DNA of 5,988 bases from Thermoplasmata archaeon. GTDB taxonomy: Archaea; Thermoplasmatota; Thermoplasmata; Thermoplasmatales; GCA-001856825. The stretch spans positions 1 through 5,988 of the forward strand of contig JAJYRY010000065.1 of assembly GCA_021793855.1 (NCBI GenBank), in the 5' to 3' direction. The notes below the pieces were generated by a model, which saw only the letters and a program-made list of their open reading frames with translations, did no database searches and was not told the DNA's origin. Positions 1 through 5,564 of the stretch are shown one piece after another; the stretch's first letter is position 1; every line of letters begins with the position of its first letter. The position numbers were made by a program, and so were the translations under genes.

Positions 1-137
1 TCGTCAATGTTGAACACGTCCAGGCCTTTCCTTGACAGGGTCCTTATCCTCCTCACGGCCCTGTCCATGGTTTCCACAGAGTATTCCGGGAGCAGGCGCA
101 CCCTGAAGGTCCTGAGCTCGCTGTTCATATCCTTCAT
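1..137 (-). CDS. N-terminal part of an unrecognised protein, cut by the left edge (possibly continuous with the membrane protein at the right edge)
   Basis: About 45 codons are visible, starting at ATG 137-135 and beginning MKDMNSELRTF. The visible part is charged and Arg-rich (RVRLLPEY, then AVRRIRTLSRKGLDVF), with no signal peptide or membrane segment, and I recognise no family. The start is supported by an AGGGGGTGA ribosome site four bases upstream and by a 4-base ATGA overlap with the preceding minus-strand gene, so the two were translated as a coupled pair. Codons are GC-rich at the third position, like the preceding gene and unlike the AT-rich ATPase gene. The frame is open to base 1. 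If the window is circular, it continues in frame into the protein at 5565-5988, making these residues the cytoplasmic N-terminus of a three-helix membrane protein. That link is an inference; the start and frame are seen directly. Confidence 0.65.
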   Translation of the reverse strand, partial: MKDMNSELRTFRVRLLPEYSVETMDRAVRRIRTLSRKGLDVFNID

Positions 138-535
138 TTATTCACCCCCTTCCAGGCCGGCAGGAACCCTCCGGCATTCTTGTTGTATTTGTAGCCATGC
201 TGCTCAAGTTCCTTTGCAAGATCCGCGAACCCCTCCGTGAGGAACTTGCGTGGCTTCAGCTTCCCGTTGTCGTCCACCAGGTCCCATTTCGCCATTATCT
301 CAGTGATGCTGCTGTCAGGCCCAAGCTTGCCGCCGGATGCCTGGTTTCCGTTTCCCGTCCTTTCGGCTGTGCCGCTGTCCTAGATTTCCTTCCTGGCGAA
401 TCCCCATGGCTCCTTGGCATCCTCGAAAAGCCACTCCTAGTAGTCCCTGTCCACGGTTCCGTGCTTCTCCTTCAATGCTTCCCTGATCTTGTCCAGCTTC
501 TCCATTTCCCTTTTCAGCCACTCATCAAAATTCAT
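134..535 (-). pseudogene. Small unrecognised protein gene (134 codons) interrupted by two in-frame TAG codons
   Basis: Read from ATG 535-533 to TGA 136-134, the frame has no frameshift and no internal TAA or TGA, but has TAG at codon 33 (439-437) and codon 52 (382-380). It begins MNFDEWLKREMEKLDKIREA, a charged amphipathic helix. After the second TAG comes a Gly/Ser-rich linker, then a compact C-terminal domain with IMAKWDLVDDNGKLKPRKF and ending GGFLPAWKGVNK. Strongly GC-rich third positions run through the whole frame, including between the TAGs. A GGAGGA ribosome site lies at 547-542, and the stop overlaps the next start by four bases. Each TAG is one C-to-T change from CAG (Gln). The simplest reading is a recent pseudogene; readthrough or recoding of TAG is the alternative. 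I do not recognise the family. The GC-rich block ends just upstream of the ribosome site, so the original promoter may have been lost. Confidence 0.7.
142..150 (-). promoter_or_regulatory. Ribosome binding site of the gene starting at 137
   Basis: On the minus strand this reads AGGGGGTGA, four bases before ATG 137-135 and inside the last codons of the preceding gene. It fits the archaeal anti-Shine-Dalgarno complement (GGAGGTGA-like) and decides this start within the coupled pair. Confidence 0.55.
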
Positions 536-541
536 GCAAAG

Positions 542-547
542 TCCTCC
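542..547 (-). promoter_or_regulatory. Ribosome binding site of the gene starting at 535
   Basis: On the minus strand this reads GGAGGA, six bases before ATG 535-533. It lies only a few bases from where the methyltransferase-like frame on the opposite strand begins (about 551). The breakpoint between the two blocks is therefore probably just upstream of this site, leaving the operon without its own upstream region. A weak TATA-like TTCTATAC on the minus strand (about 573-566) may serve as a promoter, but this is uncertain. Confidence 0.55.
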
Positions 548-550
548 AGT

Positions 551-1141
551 TTCATTGTTGTTGGGTATAGAAAAGACTTTGGCATGAGTTTTTCACCACC
601 ATTGCCAACACATTCAAAATTTGGCGCTACTGGGGTTGACGGCACGAAAACAAGAAAATGGAAAACACTTATGGACGCAATCGGCGACCTGCCGGAGGCC
701 GTCCCTGCGCTTGAAAAAAATCTTGCAAACCCCTCAGTAAAGTTCCCAAACCATGAATACATGATCGGAAATTTCTCCACAATATATATGTCTAGAAACA
801 GGAGGCGAAACTGGAATGAAGCATCATTCACTATCCAAGCAGGAGGAAGGCATGCTCCTCTGCATCCAGATTCATGCCCTATGCAGAGGGTTGGGCAGGA
901 CCAGTGGATACTTACGGGTGACGTATACAGGAGGCTGACGGTGAGGGAAGCCGCAAGGATCCAGACGTTCCCGGATGATTTCACCTTCTATTACAATAGC
1001 GTTGCACAGGGATACAAGATGGTAGGGAACGCAGTGCCTGTAAAATTGGCCTTCAATATCGCATCTAAGGTCTCTGCGGAAATCCAGCAACATTGCGGAT
1101 TATCTAACAATCTAAAAACAAAAGCCCCTGTGAAGGCTTAG
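551..1141 (+). pseudogene. C-terminal remnant of a cytosine-5 DNA methyltransferase (N-terminal half missing)
   Basis: Similarity starts with FIVVGYRKDFGMSF, which in C5 methyltransferases follows the motif VIII strand, and runs through the target-recognition region (WKTLMDAIGDLPEA, WNEASFTIQAGGRHAPLHP). Motif IX (RRLTVREAARIQTFPDDF, 929-982) and motif X (GYKMVGNAVPV, 1010-1042, with PV where PP is usual) follow, to TAG at 1139-1141. The SAM-binding FxGxG motif I, the catalytic PCQ cysteine (motif IV), ENV (motif VI) and the QxRxR of motif VIII are all absent, so the fragment cannot methylate DNA alone. The frame stays open back to 197, but those ~118 codons are antisense to the GC-rich minus-strand gene and do not resemble a methyltransferase. 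No start codon or ribosome site fits the true homology boundary. The family assignment is secure; that it is dead follows from the missing motifs. Truncation was probably by recombination near 548-551. Confidence 0.9.
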
Positions 1142-1212
1142 CCATAAAGCGGCTATACAGCATGCATGTTAAACTTCCCTTTAAGCACACTTGACGAAGC
1201 ATGGAGATGAAA

Positions 1213-1308
1213 ATGAGCCTAAGCGATCTAACTCTCAAGCGAACCTATGACAGCTATACGGACAATATTGCTGATGACTTTTTCAATGCTGTAATCTATC
1301 AAGAATAA
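1213..1308 (+). pseudogene. N-terminal stub resembling PLD-like / DEAD-box helicase proteins of defence islands
   Basis: A short frame reads MSLSDLTLKRTYDSYTDN, then IADDFFNAVIYQE and TAA. As I recall the family, the first ~28 residues match the very start of PLD-nuclease-like and SNF2/DEAD helicase proteins (pattern L-x-D-x-x-LKR-x-Y-x-S-x-x-D-x-I-x-x-(D/E)F), which normally continue into a YDRAVGFFS-type PLD segment. Here the frame leaves that pattern after FFNAV and stops, so only the N-terminus survives. GGAGATGA at 1203-1210 sits two bases before ATG 1213. In-frame ATGs at 1201 and 1207 are alternatives that the ribosome site disfavours. It lies 71 bases after the methyltransferase stop in the same direction, a usual arrangement for restriction or defence operons, so both remnants probably come from one original locus. 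The match is from memory of a short motif, hence moderate confidence. Confidence 0.45.
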
Positions 1309-1551
1309 AACGTCAAATTCAGCATAGGCAACTGAAATTCAACCACCATAGACAGTATCTCCTAATTGAGTTAATTTTTTAGACGGCCATGGTAATTTGT
1401 GACTGAAGAAAAGTAAAGAATGACCACCCTCAAACAGTCTTTATTCAGGACTGTTTGCGGTTTCTTTCCTTTTTCTCCACGTTGTTCACCATTGTTGTAC
1501 ATGACTCACTCAATTCCATGAGATACCTCTTGAATCTCACTTCCAAGCCAA
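1309..1551. other. Non-coding spacer before the ATPase promoter
   Basis: No credible gene is seen on either strand. It contains a T6 run at 1375-1380 and the inverted repeat described separately. Composition is AT-rich like the gene downstream, so the change of block probably falls near 1290-1310, where the helicase-like stub loses its family pattern. Confidence 0.5.
1431..1457. repeat. Perfect 9-bp inverted repeat with T-rich tail: hairpin, terminator or operator
   Basis: CAAACAGTC (1431-1439) and GACTGTTTG (1449-1457) are perfect reverse complements around a 9-base spacer, followed by a pyrimidine-rich stretch, TTTCTTTCCTTTTTC (1461-1475). On the plus strand the stem plus T-rich tail could end transcription arriving from the remnant genes. 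It also lies about 100 bp upstream of the probable ATPase TATA box, so it could be a dimeric regulator site. The repeat is seen directly; its role is inferred. Confidence 0.5.
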
Positions 1552-1570
1552 AGATTATATGCTTAAAATA
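1552..1570 (+). promoter_or_regulatory. Probable archaeal promoter (TATA region) of the ATPase gene
   Basis: ATTATATG (1554-1561), with purine-rich CCAAAG before it as a possible BRE, and TTAAAATA (1563-1570) are two TATA-like elements. With the usual 24-27 bp archaeal spacing they predict transcript starts near 1582 and 1593. Both positions fall after the ATGs at 1518 and 1572 and just before ATG 1596, giving a very short leader or none. This favours 1596 as the true start. Confidence 0.45.
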
Positions 1571-1595
1571 CATGAAATTTGATCAAGGTAATCGA

Positions 1596-4500
1596 ATGGT
1601 TGCATGGTGGGAAAACTATGGTCTTTTGCACGACCCTTTTTTGCTTAACAAGCCCCTAGGAAGAAATGAGAATCAATATCTCGTTGAATCAGAGAGCTAC
1701 AGAAAGCTTTTAGAATATTTTCCCAAAGAAGCTAAACCTTCCAACATGATAGTTCTATTATACGGAACTTTTGGATCCGGAAAAACCACTATGCTAAACT
1801 TTTTAAGAGAATACTGGGGAGCGTCCAGAGAAGTTAAAACCCACTATATTGATGCCAGTCTAGATTCCGAAAATTATGACTCCTTTGAAAGATACCTTCT
1901 TAGAGTAGCATACGAGAGTATTTCAGGGCGTTCTTTACCAGACAATTTTTCAAAAATGGATGTCGTAAGATCGGTTGACACGATAAATGTAGCAGATCAT
2001 CAAATACTCCTAATAGATGAATTGCACAAAGTGGATGATTCCTTGGTTTTTCGATTCTTCAGAGAGCATCAAGCGACACTTGAAAAATTCAAGGAACTTC
2101 CAGTTACTATTTTTATGGCAGGTCAAGAGTCACTTGCTCACCAGAAGGATGGAATGGGAGGAATTACAGGGGTCTTTGATCTTGAGATTCCACTCCTTCC
2201 ATTCAATGAACAGGAAGCTATAGAAATTATAGAGAAACGTATGAAATCCGTTGCGAAGCTGGGTACTACATTTAGGAACCCTTTTCAGAAGAGTGCGATA
2301 AGTCGGATCGTTGATCTGACCAACGGTGTGCCTAGGTTTATATTAAAAACTGCAAGACAAATCTTGGAAGCTAGCTCGGACGGACCAAAACCGATTGCCA
2401 TAGACGAATTTGCCGTTTCCAAGGCTAGCATTCAACTTACTGGGGAAGAATTGAATGGAATTAGGAAGATCATTTCTGCACCTGCTTACAACAACGTAAA
2501 GAAAAAACTTGAAAGACTTTTTGGTGATCACCCAGACCCGGATAAATCACATGATTATTTGGTGATTATAAACGCTATGTACGTTGATCCCGGCTTCCTC
2601 GATTTAGAAACTATTGAAGATAATGTTAGGGTATATGGAAATCTTGAAAGAATGCTTAAAGAATTTACGAACGAAAGATTGATTGTCCAAAAGCCCACCC
2701 ATAAAAAAGATAAACTTGGTGACACACAAACCTCTGCATTTACACTAGACAATAGCTTAAGAAATTTTTTTAATCTAATAAATGACAGATACAAGGTTTT
2801 TCCAGCTGCTTATCTAGATAAAATATTCGAATTCATAATGCCCAAAGATGATGAAACGGTAGCACCTGATAGAAATTCTATGTTGTTCGAAAATGTCGCA
2901 AAGGAGGTGAATAATGCTGAAGCATTGAACTATTTAATTAGAGCGCACGAGCTTTATTCCGAGATAAAAAGCCAAGACCTGTCTAATTACACAGTCATGA
3001 ATCACTATAGCTTGATAGTAAAAAACCTCTTGATTGCATACAACATATTCACAAGAAATGAGGTAGGTAGAGATCAAACGATGAGACTTACTAACGCTAG
3101 AAAAGAGATCTCTAAAAGGAAAAATCAGGAAGAGCTAAGTGAGTTTGATGATAACATTGACTTACTTTCAAAGACGTCTGACACAATTTCAGATTTTTCT
3201 CCAAACACAGATCAAATTGGTCAACGCGAGGAAGAAAAAAAAGCGGAATTGGTCCTTGAAGTTTTGCTTGATATTTTTCTTCCAATTAAAAAAACTACAA
3301 GCAAGAGCGAAGCTAATGAGTTTCTAAAAAACGAGCTTGAGACTGAGATTTCAAGCTTGGTACAAGAAATGCAATATCTTAGGGAAGCCCTGGAACAGAT
3401 CAAATTGAAAATCCCTTCTAATCGTCAATTTTCTGGACCAGAAACTCTGAATTTTTTTACTACCGTTCTAAGTCAAGCTAAGGGTGTTAAAGCGGAGAAT
3501 TACTATAAAATTGTTGATGCATTTTTGGGCGAATTAAAGAAAGCTGATAGCTTCATCCTTATGCAGCTTGCAAATAAAGATAGAGCCATAATTTTCGAAT
3601 GCGTAAAAGCTTCGGTCCTCCAACGAATTTCGGAAGTTGGGAAAAAAAATGGGGGGGAAGAATTGGATAGAAAACAATCTATCGATTTACTTATAGGAGC
3701 TTTTGAAGAATTCTGTAGATACGTGCACTATACTATGCCTGACTCTGCCGAAAAGGTTAAAATATCCAAGAAGGAAACTACGATGGGAAGGATATTAGGG
3801 CTAATCTTAGGCGAGAATTTCAGCTCACTTTCATTTAAATATAATCAAGGGTACATGGCTGATTTATCTCCCAAAGGTCCTGAAGAACTTTTTTCAAGTA
3901 TTAAGACTATACTAGACAAACTAGATCCAAAAGTGGAGCAACTTGGAAATGGAGCTGCAAGCGTTCTTCTTGCAACTGTGATCAGGAACTATGTTAAACA
4001 TACTGCTAGATCTAAATTATACGATGACGAATATTTTTTTAAAATTTTTGATCAAACTATTCTTGCATTTCTGTGGTTTTATTTGTACTCAGTTGAAAAT
4101 AATTTATTAAATCTTGAAAGAATAGCGCTTTATTATGGAGGCACGAGCCCAAAATTACAGTGTGAATCCAAGAGTTATGCAGTTGAGCCTTTGAATGATT
4201 TTGAGGCTCCGACCGGAAGTTTTGTTGCGGTACGCTTAATTTTTGATAGCGCCGAAAAGCATTATATGCTTGTATATGTAGATACGAAACCATTGTTAGT
4301 TAAGTTTGACCTAAACAAAATCCCTATCCAAATTTCCAAATCAAGGCTGGCGTTTTATCATGGTAGTTGTTTGAAAAATGAAAATGTACCAATTGAGGAC
4401 CAAGATAGGGAATTGTTTATCGTTAAGCTTAATTGGTATGATAAGACGAATCAAAACACTACTTTTCATCTAAGAATGCCCGCCTATTTTGATAAGAGAC

Positions 4501-4712
4501 AGGAAACTGCAAGAATTGCTCTTGGACACGAGTTAAGTAATTTTTATGCCTTAGCATATCAATCTGGAATTACTAGCAATTATAACGCATTAATAACGCC
4601 AGTTAGATTTTTTACATGCATTAACGAGGTGGTATCCTTTCTGAGAGAATTTAAGATTTCTTACGAAGATCTTAAACAATCGGAGATTTCTTATATAAGA
4701 AATCATCTTTAG
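1596..4712 (+). CDS. Large AAA+ ATPase (ExeA/Cdc6-like module) with winged helix, coiled coil and a long unrecognised C-terminal region
   Basis: The protein has 1038 residues from ATG 1596. It opens WWENYGLLHDPF, the Y-G-L-x-x-x-P-F entry of ExeA/TniB-type ATPases. Walker A is GTFGSGKTT (57-65), Walker B is ILLIDE (137-142, acidic pair D141/E142), a sensor-1-like strand is TIFMAGQES (171-179), and a sensor-2-like GVPR is at 244-247 (R247). Residues ~318-395 look like a winged helix, as in Cdc6/Orc1. Then come a helical part (400-560), a coiled coil (about 574-608: LETEISSLVQEMQYLREALE) and ~430 residues of mixed then beta-rich sequence that I cannot assign. No membrane segment or signal peptide is seen. 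The frame stays open upstream to a TTG at 1455, but 1596 fits the TATA spacing and homology begins there; AAGGTAATC just upstream is a weak ribosome site. The gene is AT-rich, unlike its flanks. ATP-driven DNA or protein remodelling is likely. The actual role (replication or partition on a mobile element, or NTPase-based defence) is unknown. An A8-T-G7 tract lies at 3642-3657. Confidence 0.93.
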   Translation: MVAWWENYGLLHDPFLLNKPLGRNENQYLVESESYRKLLEYFPKEAKPSNMIVLLYGTFGSGKTTMLNFLREYWGASREVKTHYIDASLDSENYDSFERYLLRVAYESISGRSLPDNFSKMDVVRSVDTINVADHQILLIDELHKVDDSLVFRFFREHQATLEKFKELPVTIFMAGQESLAHQKDGMGGITGVFDLEIPLLPFNEQEAIEIIEKRMKSVAKLGTTFRNPFQKSAISRIVDLTNGVPRFILKTARQILEASSDGPKPIAIDEFAVSKASIQLTGEELNGIRKIISAPAYNNVKKKLERLFGDHPDPDKSHDYLVIINAMYVDPGFLDLETIEDNVRVYGNLERMLKEFTNERLIVQKPTHKKDKLGDTQTSAFTLDNSLRNFFNLINDRYKVFPAAYLDKIFEFIMPKDDETVAPDRNSMLFENVAKEVNNAEALNYLIRAHELYSEIKSQDLSNYTVMNHYSLIVKNLLIAYNIFTRNEVGRDQTMRLTNARKEISKRKNQEELSEFDDNIDLLSKTSDTISDFSPNTDQIGQREEEKKAELVLEVLLDIFLPIKKTTSKSEANEFLKNELETEISSLVQEMQYLREALEQIKLKIPSNRQFSGPETLNFFTTVLSQAKGVKAENYYKIVDAFLGELKKADSFILMQLANKDRAIIFECVKASVLQRISEVGKKNGGEELDRKQSIDLLIGAFEEFCRYVHYTMPDSAEKVKISKKETTMGRILGLILGENFSSLSFKYNQGYMADLSPKGPEELFSSIKTILDKLDPKVEQLGNGAASVLLATVIRNYVKHTARSKLYDDEYFFKIFDQTILAFLWFYLYSVENNLLNLERIALYYGGTSPKLQCESKSYAVEPLNDFEAPTGSFVAVRLIFDSAEKHYMLVYVDTKPLLVKFDLNKIPIQISKSRLAFYHGSCLKNENVPIEDQDRELFIVKLNWYDKTNQNTTFHLRMPAYFDKRQETARIALGHELSNFYALAYQSGITSNYNALITPVRFFTCINEVVSFLREFKISYEDLKQSEISYIRNHL
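4685..4704. repeat. Perfect 20-bp palindrome at the 3' end of the ATPase gene
   Basis: GATTTCTTAT is followed immediately by its exact reverse complement ATAAGAAATC, with no spacer, inside the last ten codons. The centre CTTATATAAG also matches an archaeal TATA element on both strands. It could be a protein-binding site, a cruciform or an mRNA 3' hairpin. A partial copy of the left half (AGATTTCTTA) occurs upstream at about 4652-4661. Confidence 0.6.
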
Positions 4713-4736
4713 AATTTGGGAATCATCTAGAAATTC
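4701..4736 (+). repeat. Imperfect tandem direct repeat (20-bp period) spanning the ATPase stop codon
   Basis: AATCATCTTTAGAATT (from 4701) is repeated as AATCATCTAGAAATT (from 4721), identical over the first eight bases and then offset by small changes. The first copy contains the ATPase TAG stop. GAATTT (4712-4717) and AAATTC (4731-4736) within it also form a 6-bp inverted repeat. With the adjacent palindrome this makes a small repeat cluster. Confidence 0.5.
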
Positions 4737-4750
4737 AAATGTATAAATAG
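4735..4750 (+). promoter_or_regulatory. Orphan TATA-like box after the ATPase gene
   Basis: TATAAATA at 4742-4749 matches the archaeal TATA consensus well, with TTCAAATG before it in the BRE position, and predicts a transcript start near 4770. No convincing reading frame follows on the plus strand, so it could drive a small RNA or be fortuitous in AT-rich DNA. Confidence 0.25.
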
Positions 4751-5521
4751 CATAAAGTATGCGTAGATAAGAGAATTTGCGCATTCTTCAATCGTATTGT
4801 TTCAACTCATAAAAGTATCAGCGAAATTCCAAAGAAAAGCGCGATATAATGGAGAATTTTCTTCACGGCAATTCTTTGCCTAACTTATGTAAAATATTAT
4901 CTCATCCTTCTAACTATGTTGACTCCTTTTTTCTCATTTTGAATTAGTGCCATAAAACCAGCGGGAAGAAATATCCCACACCAGACATAAGTTGCTGAAA
5001 TTCTAGTAAGACTCTAGATGTCGATTATTCCGTTTGCTACTGGTATTGAGAATAACTTCAAACGTTTCAAGCGAAGCCAGAAGTTAGAGACCCCCCCCAA
5101 AAGTACGCTTGGACTCCAAGTGAAATGACTGGTGTGCCTTATTGAAGTCTCCAGTGCAGTCTTACTCTTTCTCTATCCTACAAGCATGTTAAACCTGTAA
5201 TATGGATTTCTGCCTGTTCCTTTCCTCTTGCTTGCCGTATCTAAGACTCGAAACTTCATGGATATTTGGAATACCGAACACATTCCATTGTTCACCTTCT
5301 TATCAAGATTCTCTTTTCTTTGAGACTTTTCATTATACATATGATCCTTGAAGTGGTAACTCAACTATACTTAAAAATAAAATCATTAGACGCTTCTCCA
5401 ATATATTCTTTAATACCCAGAATCCGATCTTGGACCACTAGAGGTAGGTCGTACATCGAAAGATGTTCTAAATACGAAGAAGATATTTCATGGAGTGGAT
5501 GCGTAGCGTTTTCACATAGGC

Positions 5522-5539
5522 AACACCAAGGCAGGTGTT
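5522..5539 (-). terminator. Hairpin just downstream of the membrane-protein gene
   Basis: AACACC (5522-5527) and GGTGTT (5534-5539) are perfect reverse complements around a 6-base loop, 25 bases past the minus-strand stop. A competing pairing joins GCAGG (5531-5535) with CCTGC (5559-5563). There is no clear T tract after it on the minus strand, so a terminator role is weak; it may be an mRNA 3'-end hairpin. Confidence 0.25.
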
Positions 5540-5564
5540 CTATTGAGCCTATTTCTTGCCTGCG

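Larger units (their letters stand above)
4713..5564. other. 0.85-kb stretch without a convincing gene
   Basis: No frame here has a start, ribosome site and protein-like composition together. It holds the tandem repeat and TATA-like box listed separately, a pyrimidine-rich CCTTTTTTCTCATTTT (4925-4940) that could end ATPase transcription, and a run of eight C (5091-5098). There are also small hairpins: CTTGG-ACT-CCAAG (5108-5120), ACATC-GAAA-GATGT with a GNRA-type loop (5453-5466), and GACC/GGTC (5433-5450). On the minus strand, 5370-4900 (157 codons) is free of TAA and TGA but broken by three TAG codons. Part of its translation (GTGRNPYYRFNMLVG) vaguely recalls the N-terminal region of some transposases, too weakly to call. 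If the window is circular, this is the natural place for an origin. Confidence 0.45.

Noticed and set aside
315..521. 68-codon minus-strand frame (MAEKGNGEAGQDQ...)
   Set aside because: It is out of phase with the coupled 134-codon gene, which has the ribosome site, codon bias and stop/start overlap.
532..984. 150-codon minus-strand frame
   Set aside because: It lies antisense to the methyltransferase remnant, whose motifs IX and X are clear; the minus-strand translation resembles nothing.
1455..1595. Upstream extension of the ATPase gene to the TTG at 1455 or the ATGs at 1518 and 1572
   Set aside because: The added residues look unlike the family, TATA-like elements lie inside this stretch, the TTG is in the arm of an inverted repeat, and homology starts just after ATG 1596.
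4790..4820. CRISPR-like motif (ATTGTTTCAACTC)
   Set aside because: Only one copy; no regularly spaced repeats occur anywhere in the window.
5240..5262. tRNA T-loop-like sequence on the minus strand (GTTTCGAGTCT)
   Set aside because: No matching acceptor, D or anticodon stems at the right spacing.
4897..5373. Degraded transposase on the minus strand (GTGRNPYYRFNMLVG segment)
   Set aside because: The resemblance is a few residues only; no catalytic DDE residues, terminal inverted repeats or target duplication can be seen.
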